Below, piece by piece: positions 37,850 through 49,300 of a stretch of DNA of 64,000 bases. Under the pieces are notes generated by a model that was not told where the DNA came from, did no database searches, and was given only the letters and a program-made list of their open reading frames with translations. The stretch is from Sinotaia quadrata. Taxonomy: Eukaryota > Mollusca > Gastropoda > Architaenioglossa > Viviparidae. The number at the start of each line of letters is the position of its first letter. Positions within the stretch are counted from its first letter, which is position 1. Position numbers and translations under genes: made by a program. The stretch lies in NCBI GenBank assembly GCA_028829895.1, contig CM054179.1, positions 46,881,891 to 46,945,890 of the forward strand, read 5' to 3'.

Positions 37850-39995
37850 ATGAAATTGGAAAAATTGAAGCTATATTGTCATCTTGAAAGAAGATATGAA
37901 AATAGTCAGGTTTTAGCGTGTGTCATGCATACGATACAATACATATTTGGTGTGTTACTTTAAGATTTGTTTTCAGCTTGCGTCTTCCTAGCCAATCCTT
38001 AATAGGCGTGCGTTGACGTACCAGTCAGTGACGTAACAGAAGCGTGCCTCATTCCAGCGCCGCACAATGTCAAATAGTAACCAATAAAAAAAAATATATT
38101 AAGCTTAGACGTGACTACACATTTTGAGTAATTAGTTTTTTGTGTTCATTATCTTTTAATTATATAGCCGACTGGTCGTCAACCTTATCCTCGAAGCATT
38201 GAAAAATAGATGCATAAGCCTACCACTGATGCGATAGGCTTGACTATATTTCCTGAATTTCATCTTTGAGGTGTTTAAACTTTGTTTCATATGAAACATT
38301 CACAAATGGGTGAGTTTAAGTTTGTGCAATAAAACTACAGAAAAGTGAAAGCATGAACTTTAAGTCAGTTTTCTACTTGATTTTTCTGAGCATAGGAAGA
38401 AATAAAGTGAGGGTCCTGTGTAAGCCGAGATGAAATAACAAGCAGTTTAATAATGTTCAAGAGTAGAACGATTAATCATCTGACATTCGTGCCACCGCTA
38501 TTTCCTTTCCTGATTCTCATTGAATGACATCGATTTATTTTCGTTACCGTCTGATTTCGCGGACGGATTTGACCCCCGTTGAAAATGTATGCCATTTGAT
38601 GCACGAGGTGAAACGGTTATATAAAGTTTTCATCTAGCACTCGAATTTTGACATTACTGGAAGCAGGCGTTAATTATGCAACTGTTGAAATAATCAAACA
38701 CAATGGATCCCTTGAGTTGATTGTTTAATAGAGCACCATATATTTTCCGTGAAAAAAAAAAATCAAAAAATCTAGGACCAGGAAAACTAAAGCACACCAG
38801 GTTCCTTGCACTCATAGAAAACGTGAAATGCAAAATTATTATAAATGTGTGTAAGAACTAAGAAGCGATTTTCTAAACGTTTTACTAGAAACCCGGACAG
38901 TAAAATAGAACATAATTGATTAAATATACGTTATTAATTAGTGCATATACGTCGATGGGTTTAACCAGTAGACTGAGGCATTAGGCGAGGGAGATGGGGG
39001 GAAAACAACATGAATCAGATTAATAAAACTTGGAATGTCGGTTTTTAAACAGGTGTAACTCTGAGCCGGGTGATCAAGTATCAATCACTACGATCCGTTA
39101 TTATAAAAGTAATTTTGTTCCTTCATTTTATTTAAGAGCAGCTGATTTGCATAGTATTGTAAAATAAGAAACACTACCACACAATGATCGGCATATGCCA
39201 AGATTGTGATAGATTTATTTTTCCTACTGAAACCACGGTAGAATACGTATGCAGAGAGAATTGTATTTATAGAAACAGAGTAATATTGATTGTATTTCTA
39301 TCACAGTGTTTCACATGACTTAAATAGAATATGTCTGATAGTTTCGTAAGCTATATTCAGTATATAAGTAATGTTGTATGTCTTCCATTAGTTACTGTAG
39401 TAGTAGCTAACCGACATCACAGACCACACCCTTTTGTGATTGGTTGGCAGGAATAATGCAAGTTAACATTAGTTGTTTGGGTTTTATAATTGACTGCCTA
39501 AACATAGATGAAAATAATAAACTAAATCCATATCACAGTTATTATATTATTTTTATATAAATATATAACTAGCATAATAAAATTATCTTGTCTTTGAAAT
39601 TAAACACAATCGTAGATTTTTGGAATAATCACCAGAAAACCAACAATCGAAAATATAGTAATTCATAATCAACAGCTTCCACTAGTTCCAGGGTTTCTTT
39701 TTCCAGAGCATTCATAGTTAATATTTATATTTACAAATCATGTAACTTTTAAAGAACTCATGATTATTATTTTTTTTTTTTTTTACAGAAAAATAAATTT
39801 TGTGAGTGTATTAATGTTAATTTAAATATTGCTAATATAACTGTGTGTCTACATGCACATAGAAAGGATGCAATAAGCACTGGTTTTAAATTAGATGCAT
39901 ATTCAAAATGGAAAAATCTGCATTCACTAAATGCTCGATGGCGCCTGTTAGAAACGTGTTGCACTAAAAGTCTTCAGGCAATAGCAATAACTTAA
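37850..39995 (+). CDS. Unrecognised small gene, at least two exons
   Basis: The first exon is proposed at 37850-37909 (MKLEKLKLYCHLERRYENSQ, donor CAG/GTTTTA). The last exon is 39789-39995, behind a long pyrimidine tract ending TTTTACAG, with 68 codons to a TAA. Both are phase 0, so a direct join gives an 88-aa protein; extra exons in the 1.9-kb intron cannot be excluded. The last exon encodes KNKFCECINVNLNIANITVC, then HAHRKDAISTGFKLDAYSKW and LNARWRLLETCCTKS. It has balanced composition with Trp and Cys, unlike the surrounding AT-rich frames. No signal peptide or membrane segment. I do not recognise the family. A candidate AATAAA lies at 40507-40512. Confidence 0.45.
37990..38086. promoter_or_regulatory. 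CCAAT / CRE cluster
   Basis: Within 97 bp: CCAAT at 37992, TGACGTA at 38014, TGACGTAA at 38029 (15 bp from the first) and CCAAT at 38081. CRE-like sites next to CCAAT boxes are typical of core promoters. The cluster falls in intron 1 of the proposed plus-strand gene or 600 bp upstream of CCDC12. Confidence 0.45.
39789..39995 (+). CDS. Terminal exon of the unrecognised plus-strand gene
   Basis: 207 nt, open from the acceptor to TAA. The acceptor follows about 15 consecutive T (ACAG/AAA). Best supported part of this gene model. Confidence 0.5.
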   Translation, partial: KNKFCECINVNLNIANITVCLHAHRKDAISTGFKLDAYSKWKNLHSLNARWRLLETCCTKSLQAIAIT

Positions 39996-42290
39996 TAATT
40001 AACAAACAAGTCTTGATACATGACTTTTTTTTCTGCAGACAGACTTGAACATAACCATCAACATTTCAGCACTCAGAGACTACAATGACTTCCACATTCG
40101 TGCACAATGTCAAAGCCCCACTGCACCCCAAATACATAAATTAATTTGAAAGCAGGAAGCATAGAGAAATGTTCAGATTTTAATATTGAAATATTTGAAT
40201 GCAATACATGATAAACAAATTGGAGTAATAACAAGCCCACTGAGAAAGCCTCGCAATGAGCCATTGAAAAAGGAAAGACGTGGGCAAAATGTTTCACAAA
40301 TACCTGCTAAAATATCATAAAACATAATTTCAATATGAAAACATATTGATAAATTTTAATTTGACATTTTTTTGGTTTGTATTTTTATTACTTTTAAACA
40401 CTCACACTAGATGCACATGGGGTAAAAAAAAAAAAATCCTAAAATGAATGACTAATGATACATGTTTCACTCTTCAACAAGAGACCATAATGCCTTTATA
40501 GTTTAAAATAAATGCAAAAGTGACTTATTAAGAACATTTGCTGCACAGATCGCTCCTAAAGTTCTTTCCCTTTTCAAACCATTTTAACCATAACAAAATA
40601 AAAGAAACTTTAAGTGACAAAAAACTAAAACTTAACATGAAGCTGACACAATACACTGCTTCCAAAAAATATAATAAAATTATTAATGAAGAAAATCGAA
40701 CACACTGATCCACTCTGCTGACATGAACCTATTGGGTACATTAATTGCTGTCCAAATTTAAGCAGCTGCCAGAATGAACTCCTTTATTTAATAATGTTAC
40801 AAATTTAGTATAAATATGAAAATGAGATGGTCCCACAAAGGTTAATATACAATATTGGAATTTATAAATATACAAATTATTTATAAATATATGCTCCAAT
40901 AAATTCATCCAGCAGAGTGGATCTCATAATAGAGATAGCCAAATACATGTACAATAAATTCCATTACATCCTGAGGTGAAAAAAAAATGAACACCTCCTC
41001 CAAACATACTAGAAATTAGAATCTCAGTATTACGGAACATGGTTTTAAAAAACCACACACAAACTAGATATACCATTCAATTCTATCACCCAGCATTAAT
41101 AATTTGACTGTCATTGTCAACAAGTGGACACCAATGTCTTTACTACTTTAGCAATTAATTCCCTTGCACTCCATACAAAAGGCTAGCAATCACTTGTCAG
41201 TCAATAGGCATTCCTACAAAGTAGGACTGGACATTTTCAATATGTAATTAAAAACCTTTTCAATGAATTTGCGGCCTCTTCTGACCAAGAACAAACAAAA
41301 CTAGAATACAAAATAACATATTTCTATAGTACTTTGAACAATTAAGTCAAAAGTTATTTTATTGTAAGAACTAAGTCATCAATAAAAACTATGTACACCA
41401 CAAGGACAGTTCAATAATTTTTAAATGACAGAAAATAATTTTACAGTATTTAGACATTAACACACACACAAATTATCTGGAGAAAAAACAACACCCCTAC
41501 CAACAATTATTTTTTAAATAGCCACTTTTATGTAACCATTTCAAATGCTCAATAGATGTGTGCAGTGCTTTCTGGGTAAATAATAAACTACCCTACACCT
41601 TTTTACAACAAAATGCATGCTTACCTTTAAAAAGGAATCCAGTTATTAATTATATTATAATGTTACAGGCAGAAAAAAAGAAGACGTTACTTGGTCAATG
41701 ATTGAAATAGTCAACATGATTGCTAAAAGTTAAATGCATGTCAACAATCTCACACAGTAATTGAAAGGCATTACAATTTATCCAACATGCCAAGTGTCCT
41801 ATGACTTCTTAACTGAATCTACCTGGAATCATTATTATTTATGTGCAGCTGTCACAGAGGGACTCTGCTACCTCATGTACATTTCTAAGTTCTAAAGTAA
41901 AAACACCAAAGATGCAAGGCAATATTGTACACAAGGCAATATTGTACAAAAAATAATAATAAAATAAATACTAACAAACTTAATGTGATTGTAAATTTGT
42001 ATCATTATTCACTTTCACAAGAGCCAATATTTCTGTTATTATATATATATAGGTCAAAGGCTTTTTTGGAAAGTGAAAAAAAAAACATACGACACAAATT
42101 CCACATTCTTGTCCAACAGGAAAACATTTCCATTAGCAGCTGAAGCCAGTGTGTGCCTGTACCGAACGATAACTTCACCAAAATAGAAAAAAGAAAAAGC
42201 ACGCACTGTTCAGTAGGACTATGTTCGAATCTAAAAACTATATCAGAAACGTTTCCCATGTCATAAAAATTACTCGAATTACTAAATCTG
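39996..42290. other. Interval downstream of HEXIM
   Basis: Holds the 3' UTRs of the converging plus-strand gene and HEXIM, and a small direct duplication AAGGCAATATTGTACA (41916-41948). A minus-strand AATAAA lies near 41358. No coding exon seen. Confidence 0.4.
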
Positions 42291-43241
42291 CTATGTCTTA
42301 ACCGAAGTCACAATACCACCAATATCTTCATCGCTTGCTTTTGACAATCCAAGGACGTCTGGAACTTGAGTGTTGCTGCTGCCCTCTGAAACCGAGTCGC
42401 CAGTTTTTAAACTAAGGTCCATAAATTCTTCACTACTGCTGCCTAGTGAATTTGCGTCTGAACTCTCTCTGTCTGCTTCGCGCACCACAACTGCCCCTGC
42501 GTCTTTTCTCTGCGACAGAAGTCGTTCCATTCTCTCCACCTTCTTCTCCAGCTCCAGATTCTCTTTGACGAGTTCTTCTTTGCTCATGGATTGCAGCCGC
42601 TCTAGGTGTATGCTCTCGTAGGTGGAAGTAAATTCTTTCGCAAGGAACCGCTCTTCCTCGTCGTCACCTGTGACAGATGTAGCAGTGCCGCTGTCATATA
42701 TGACATCATCAAACTGCTGCAGTACACTTGTAGGCGCGGAGACCATAGGTTCGTCCTCAGCTGTTTTATCTCGAGGGAGCACTATAGGCACAGTGCTGGG
42801 TCCTGCTGCAGGCTTACTGTCAACGCAAGGCTCAGCTTCTTCTGACTCTTGGTCCAAGTATGGCGAAACTTCGCTTTTAATGTGATCTTCGATCAAGAAC
42901 TGCGTTGTGTTATATGGAGCAACTGGGTGCCCTGAAGCAAAAGCTTCCTCACGTTTCTGGTTTGCACGTATCGCCTCTCTAGCATCAACTTCTTGTCTCT
43001 CGCTCCATGTCAGGGTTGTGTAAGGTCGCCACTTTCGGTGATGTTTCCCCCCCTTGTGTTTGCCGCGTCGACGTTTCTTGCGCTTACGATCGTCACCGTC
43101 GCTGTTTTCGCGGGGGTACGCGTTATCTCCATCGGAACTCTGCGCGCTTAGATCGTCAGAGTCACAGTCGTGTTCCCTCGATCGGTCGGTATCTTCTATG
43201 GACGTATTTACGCCCTCTGTCGGGGAAAGAATGTCAGCCAT
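42291..43241 (-). CDS. HEXIM: HEXIM, 7SK-dependent P-TEFb inhibitor, single exon, 316 aa
   Basis: Nuclear protein that, when bound to 7SK RNA, holds cyclin T-CDK9 (P-TEFb) inactive and so limits RNA polymerase II pause release. The order fits the family. An acidic, Ser-rich N-terminus (1-50) is followed by an arginine/lysine RNA-binding patch KRKKRRRGKHKGGKHHRKW (53-71), KWRPYTTLTW, and the kinase-inhibitory segment GHPVAPYNTTQFLIEDH (104-120). The latter has PYNT at 109-112 and Phe115. An acidic stretch DDEEER (193-198) precedes the cyclin-T-binding coiled coil FTSTYESIHLERLQSMSKEE and LELEKKVERMERLL (204-242). The tail is long and Ser/Glu-rich with no close match to vertebrate HEXIM1/2. The start at 43241 is preferred; an in-frame ATG at 43265 would add MFTEAVYL. 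Human HEXIM1 is 359 aa and also intronless. One gene only, so no HEXIM1/2 assignment. Confidence 0.96.
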   Translation of the reverse strand: MADILSPTEGVNTSIEDTDRSREHDCDSDDLSAQSSDGDNAYPRENSDGDDRKRKKRRRGKHKGGKHHRKWRPYTTLTWSERQEVDAREAIRANQKREEAFASGHPVAPYNTTQFLIEDHIKSEVSPYLDQESEEAEPCVDSKPAAGPSTVPIVLPRDKTAEDEPMVSAPTSVLQQFDDVIYDSGTATSVTGDDEEERFLAKEFTSTYESIHLERLQSMSKEELVKENLELEKKVERMERLLSQRKDAGAVVVREADRESSDANSLGSSSEEFMDLSLKTGDSVSEGSSNTQVPDVLGLSKASDEDIGGIVTSVKT

Positions 43242-43670
43242 TAAATAAACCGCTTCCGTAAACACACGCGTTGAACTGGGTCAAAAACTCGTAATTGTAG
43301 AAGGCCAAGGAGAGGTGAAATGAGAAAGATTTCATTCTAGGCTGGCACACGTTCGCGTCAGCTGCTCCTGGCAAACTGACTTGCTATACGTAAAGCTGTT
43401 GTTTTTGTTAGCTCACAGTTGTTCTTTATCCTTCCTCTATGACAAAGTAGTTCTGTGTCAAATGCATTTTATGGAAATACACTCAATGTATACAACATCC
43501 TACAATTTTATTGGACGAAGAAGATTCTCTTGGAATGCTCTATTCAATAATCTATATAGTTCTTGAATTCTATCTCTAATATTTTTTAAAATAGGATACT
43601 TATAAACCGTCAAGAGTAGCGTACGAATCCACGAGTGAAAGGGAATTAACTTCTGCTTGTAACGTCAGCA
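43242..43670. promoter_or_regulatory. Putative bidirectional promoter, HEXIM / unnamed plus-strand gene
   Basis: The 429 bp between divergent start codons. It is less AT-rich near HEXIM (43242-43380, several CG dinucleotides such as ACACGCGTTG and GTTCGCGTC) and has AACGTCAGCAATGGCGG at the opposite start. Confidence 0.5.
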
Positions 43671-43735
43671 ATGGCGGATAATTTTGCGTGTACCATAACT
43701 TGTGGGGATGCAAATAATGACCCGTCGATTGCAAG
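43671..43735 (+). CDS. Candidate first exon of an unrecognised plus-strand gene
   Basis: The ATG has a good context (GCAATGG) and encodes MADNFACTITCGDANNDPSI then A, with a possible donor AAG/GTCAAT at 43735. It is CG-richer than its surroundings and sits 430 bp from divergent HEXIM. The frame also stays open past this donor to 43943, so the exon end is uncertain. Family unknown. Confidence 0.4.
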
Positions 43736-45479
43736 GTCAATCTGTCTTGTCCATATAATGATATTTCCAAGTATACTATGTATTTGTCTCTTCCTTCCCC
43801 TCCCACTGCTTTATATAGGCTTGCTACTTTTACAAAGTACAAGTCAAAATCATCTCAGACCGGTTTATCTGACAGTAGTGACAAATACACATTTATGCAT
43901 TTTAATAACACCAACAGCTGCCATACAAAATCACAAATATTAATTCAACAAACAAAAATATCTTTGCATCACATATTTCTGGACAAAATGTACTCTTGTC
44001 ACCATTTTTGCTATAGCCACCAAGATTTTTCATTTTTATTAATTATAAGCTGAAATGATCTATTTTTTCCAGTCAAGACACGTTTTGTGGCTGCTGTTTT
44101 TCAGACGAACATTTTCTTTGATATTGCAAAGTATATTGTTTATTAAGATAGTTGTAGTATTATGCATTACCAAAAATAGATAAAGTATTTGTTCATAGGT
44201 CAATAAAACTAATCAACAAGTCGTTTCCGTAATTTTGCTCAGCATTTAATTAAACTAATTGTAACAAGATTATTTTGGGGGGATACAGTGCGTTGCTTGT
44301 ATGCAAAAACTCTAATTAAATAGTGTTGTCATATATTTTTTCGCATTTATGGAATCAAATAGTATATAAAGTGCTTGCAAATTTTAATGTTTTTAAATAC
44401 AAAATCTTATTATTCATTCAGCAGTATTTTAAAAACTTAGACAGGCACACCAATAACCCTCACTTGTTTGCATTTATTAAGTTATTATGTCCAGGATTTT
44501 AAATTGAATTTTTTATGTTACGTGCTTGACTTAATGTTTCTGAGTATTATGGGATATATTACATAAAATAGTCATGTGCTGACTGTAAATATAAACCTGT
44601 TGTATAAAGGTCAGTCAGTATGATACTTTTCTAACAAACCACCTAATTATTTTCACTTTATAACAGTCCTAATTAGCATTAGTACTCCATGAAGAAAGAA
44701 ATGCGATGAGAAATAAACACAAGACATGCAAATTACGAGTGTATCTGTAAAGGAGAAAAGGTTTAATTATCAACTGATATTACTTTCCATAACACATAAA
44801 TAAGTGAATTACATTTTAGTAGGAAAAAATATTTATAATTGCACTTCAAATACTCACTAATAGTAATAATAATAATATTTGTTCAAGTATGGTGCATAGT
44901 AGCATTCAAGGACAAGCAATTAAATAAAAACTATGAAATCAAACAAACTAACAATCAACTTACTTTACTGCTTCTAGGTTACAAAAATCATAAACAATTT
45001 TGAGGCAGTTAGAAAAATAAAAACCAACACATTATGTTAATGGTTGTATTATATCCCAGGATACTGGGATATAATATATATTTGTGTGTGTGTAAAGTGA
45101 ACATGCATTATAGCACACCTACTGTGCAATTATCCATCTACACCTTACCCCTTGACTTCCTAAACCTGTATACTGTTCTGCTTGAACTGAAGGTATAAAA
45201 TAATGCTCCTGCTTTGTGTTCTTTCTTTAGAGATAGAGAACTAAAGTTTTGCCTTGTGAATTATTCTTAGATCATATTAATACTCTTTCAAACTTTAAAT
45301 TAAACACATTAGCACAGACAATAATTATCAGATAAGTTATCATGCCATATGTATTATAATTATTGTTTGCTCACTTATTTTGCTGTAAATATTTTTATTA
45401 TGAGATTTGGGCATAATTAGAAATGAACAGAATTTAAAGTAAGTTACTATTAAATATATTAATTCAGTATTTTTCTTAG

Positions 45480-45577
45480 CTACCGTCATTAGCAGTGAAG
45501 ACTCCCTCAACTTTAGTGTCACTCCACTAGAAAGAAGTACAATGTTCTCAATACAAATCAATCTATGTAGAGAAGAG
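45480..45577 (+). CDS. Candidate internal exon, same unrecognised gene
   Basis: Acceptor TTTTTCTTAG, 98 nt, strong donor GAG/GTGAGT. Only one frame is open: TVISSEDSLNFSVTPLERST then MFSIQINLCREE, ending in phase 0. It requires a one-base overhang from the previous exon, so it does not join directly to the 43735 donor. It could join a donor at about 43780 or an intermediate exon. Confidence 0.45.
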
Positions 45578-46174
45578 GTGAGTATAAATAAAATAGTGAC
45601 AATTCTTTTAAAATCCTTTGGGATGATTTACATCATAAGTATATAAAGGTATTTTATTTATATAATTTCACTGTTTATAGCATATTGTTATGAATTGTAA
45701 TATGTTTTCTTAATAGTATCCTTTAAAAGCTAGACAAATTAGAGTGACTGAAATACCAAGCATAGAAAATATTTAGTAATTGTGTTAATATTTTTGCTTA
45801 TTTTGGACTGTTTGTTGTTAGATTGATTGTTGATTCGATTCTTATACTATTTTGATATTATATATACATTTTAATGGGATGTCACTTTCATTATTTCACT
45901 TGGATGTTTAATTTTTCTCTAGGTATGCGAGTTGTTCTGTCCTACTCCTATTCTGTATTACTATTAGTAAATTTATTTCACAACAGAGAATAGTAAAAAA
46001 ATGCCTTTGATCTTCATTATACACAAAAAGAACCTTTTCATACTCTTAGCACTGGTGGGTTATATCCATGGTCTTGATGATCATTTAGAAAATATCTAAA
46101 TCAAGTGTTGAATCCATTTGTTAAATTTATGCAGTGCACAGTATCTGTTTAAGTTTTTCATCTTTTAATTACAG

Positions 46175-46309
46175 ACCAAGTCCTGTGCAAGAACCCTTGC
46201 ATTTCAGGAACTGCGATCATCCTTGGTTGGTTGGCACATGGCAGAAGTCAATACTAAAGGGAAGTGTTATTTGTGGAATTCACCTGCAAAAATTGTGCGT
46301 TATCTATAG
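46175..46309 (+). CDS. Candidate terminal exon, same unrecognised gene
   Basis: Begins after TTTTAATTACAG in phase 0, matching the end of the 45577 exon, and reads TKSCARTLAFQELRSSLVGW then HMAEVNTKGKCYLWNSPAKI to a TAG at 46307-46309. Together the two exons give 76 well-mixed residues. A weak donor at ATT/GTGCGT (46294) might continue the gene instead. No domain recognised. Confidence 0.45.
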   Translation, partial: TKSCARTLAFQELRSSLVGWHMAEVNTKGKCYLWNSPAKIVRYL

Positions 46310-49300
46310 AAAAATACAGCTGTACAGAAGTTATCTTTTCTTGAATCTTAGATAGATTTGGATGTTTTCTATAAAATTTATGCTCATGAAAAGTGAAATC
46401 AATCATTGTGCTGTACAATGGAACCTCAGTCTCACACTAATAACTATTCCTAATGCATCTATTTATGTATTAATAGTACTATGATTGAATAACAAACAGA
46501 ACATGATAAGAGATTGATTTTTGTATGTGTGTTTTTCTTTTAATTTGTTAGAGATAGTCTTAATTTTAGATATGCAAGAAACAGATATATAATTAAAAAC
46601 TTGTAAGATCTAATTTCTACATTTTTTCCTTTCTTTTTCAGAATACATCAAAATGATTGCCTGAAACAGTAAACTGTTACCTTACTTACAAAAGTAATAT
46701 ATTGCTGAGAAACAGACAAAATTTTATATAATGAGAATTACATTCGTTTTATCAGAATTACTTTCTATGATATTTATTTCATTCATAGGGTTTACAAATG
46801 AACCATTAGCACCCATACTCAATGAATACTGAACTTTTAGAATGAGAAAGGAAAAAATGTGTTCTTTTTGATAAGATTAATTTAGAGTGTAACAAAATAT
46901 TAGCTCTTTATTATTAAAATTTTACAAAATATTTGCCAAAATTTTGACCTAACTCTATTATCTGAAAATGTACATAGTTTTTTAAAATTTTATTGTAGTC
47001 TTATAGAGCTGTTTTAAATATAAAAAATGCCTATTATTCTTTTTTGACATGGAATGCTGTACAATGATTTGACAACAATGCCAACACAGATACACCCATG
47101 ATGTTAAAATAGATTAATAAGTGCTTTTTATCTGCACTTGATTGATACATATTTTTTTTTTGTCTGCTTAGCCCAGTGTAGAGATACCAATTCAAATTTG
47201 CAAGTCTAGAATAAAATAAATATCTACATTTAACATCAGTTTAGTTATTAAACTTAAGACATTCATACTATATTAATTTTCATTTGACCAGGGATCACAA
47301 GTGTTTTTCTAATACAATAAAACTTCATTGTATCAAACTCAATGCCAGCTTCTTCTTAAATTGGGATGATGGCAGCTTCTGTCTTGGGCTGATTTTGCTG
47401 ATTAGTACCAATAATTGAAACATAAAATAAGATTTACTAGTATTTTTTGTTATAGCAATTTATCTTTTAACCTAAAAAAAAAGTCTCTTCATCCATAAAA
47501 TATACTTAAGGCTTTAAGTAAAAATAACATAAAAGCATATACTATTATTCCACAAATAGACTGATTACTTCATGTTCATCTGCTTGGCTTCAACTAGAAA
47601 AGAGAACAAAATTAAATTTTAAAATTAAAGTTTAATAGTCTAGAATAATACAAACTGCTACATTTAACGCTAATATAGTTCTCAATTTTAATTTTAGATC
47701 TAATTGTAACCTTTTTGGTTAAGTACTTTAGATTACTTACACACACATGCACTAGTGCACACACAGAGGATATGGTTGCGCCATTACATCAGATATACAG
47801 TGAGAGCAAGAGGTGACTTTAGAACAAAATAATCAGTGTACACTATCCTTTAAATTAAAATTAGCAATATGTCATCAATACACTAAGCATAAATAATTAA
47901 AAGTTTTAGAGGCCATTATTTAGGGATTCAGAAGTTGTATGTGGATATAAATGCAAGAAATGCATATCACTGAGCTAACACACAACAATAGCTGCCAGCT
48001 GCAAAGTATGATCACTGACACCACCAAGTGGCAGAGTTTAGAAACCTTCAGGAGGATCAGTGAGGTGCCAGATAGAAATAAAATTATGCCATTACAGCCA
48101 GAGGTGAATTAAAATAGGGTCTGTGGAAATATACTATTAGAGTAAGAGTGCTGTTAAATGGAGTGACAGATAGTCGAGATTTTACTGTTGTTTATTTACT
48201 TCCCTGGTACTTCTTGTCATATCACAAAAAATACAGTTTATTATAAAATTAATTTTCTTACAATATTTTCAGATTATCATTTTTAAAATATTGTTTATAT
48301 TGCCCTCCACATAGCAACCAGAACAGTTACCTGTTAATGTCATAAGTGGCAGCAAATGATTAAAATCTGGTTGTCATTTGATGACCAGCTTAGTAAAAGA
48401 TTGCCGAAACTGACAAATAATTTTTGAATGGAGTATACCTGTTGAGGACTATATAGATTCAGTGTAGTTTCTGTTTTCATGATTTTTAAAAAATTATTTT
48501 ATTCAAGCATTTAAGTAGTTTATTTTTTAACAAAAATTATGTAAAGCATTTTGATTTTTAATGTGCTCTAGCATTAAATGTAAACTGATGAAGAAGTGAA
48601 GAATGTAGAGTTGAAGGGTTGCTTGTCATATCAAAATGGGTTTTTAAAACTATTTTAGATATTTGATTGCAGTTTTAGAGACTGTTAGTGATTATTATAA
48701 AAGTTTCAGCAATGATTTTGGTAATAGTAAAACAGCAAATGAAACAGAACATAAAAAGTTGAGTGACTGTTCACTTTGCCAGTTAATGAAAAGTATATTA
48801 TCATGTCAAAGTAAATAATGGTATATCTATGACATAAATTAATGTAAATTAAACAGTTAATACTTTCATAATGCAACTGAAATAGAGCACAGACAGTCCA
48901 AATATGCTGATAAATGTCAGATAACAGTCGCATTTCTTTGGAAGACCGTATTTTTTGCTAATGTTTTTATAATTTTACTATACTAGTTGAAGAGAACAAA
49001 GTACACATAACTCACATGCACATATTTGTTTGCTTGTATGTAAATGTGTATACTTGCATACACATGCTCATATTGATATTTCTACAAAGTTCTAGTTAAG
49101 AGAATGATGTTCTAGCATTTTATTTTTGCATATGTTAAATCTATTATAACTGTGTTTCTTTCTCAGTTCAAATGAAATAAAATCAAGAAGAATTGTTCAG
49201 GCTTGTAGGAGATGGACTTAAAGAGGATTATAAGATTCAGTAAATATTCTGTGTTCATTTTGATTTGTGTTTTTCATTGCTTATAAAGAGCTTTGGCTGC

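Noticed and set aside
42370..43261. Plus-strand frames of 64-87 codons across 42.4-43.3 kb
   Set aside because: Antisense shadows of the HEXIM coding region.
44077..44129. Short exon-like frame after CTATTTTTTCCAG that could follow the 43735 donor
   Set aside because: Phase fits, but it stops after 17 codons and offers only poor donors; not enough to include in the gene model.
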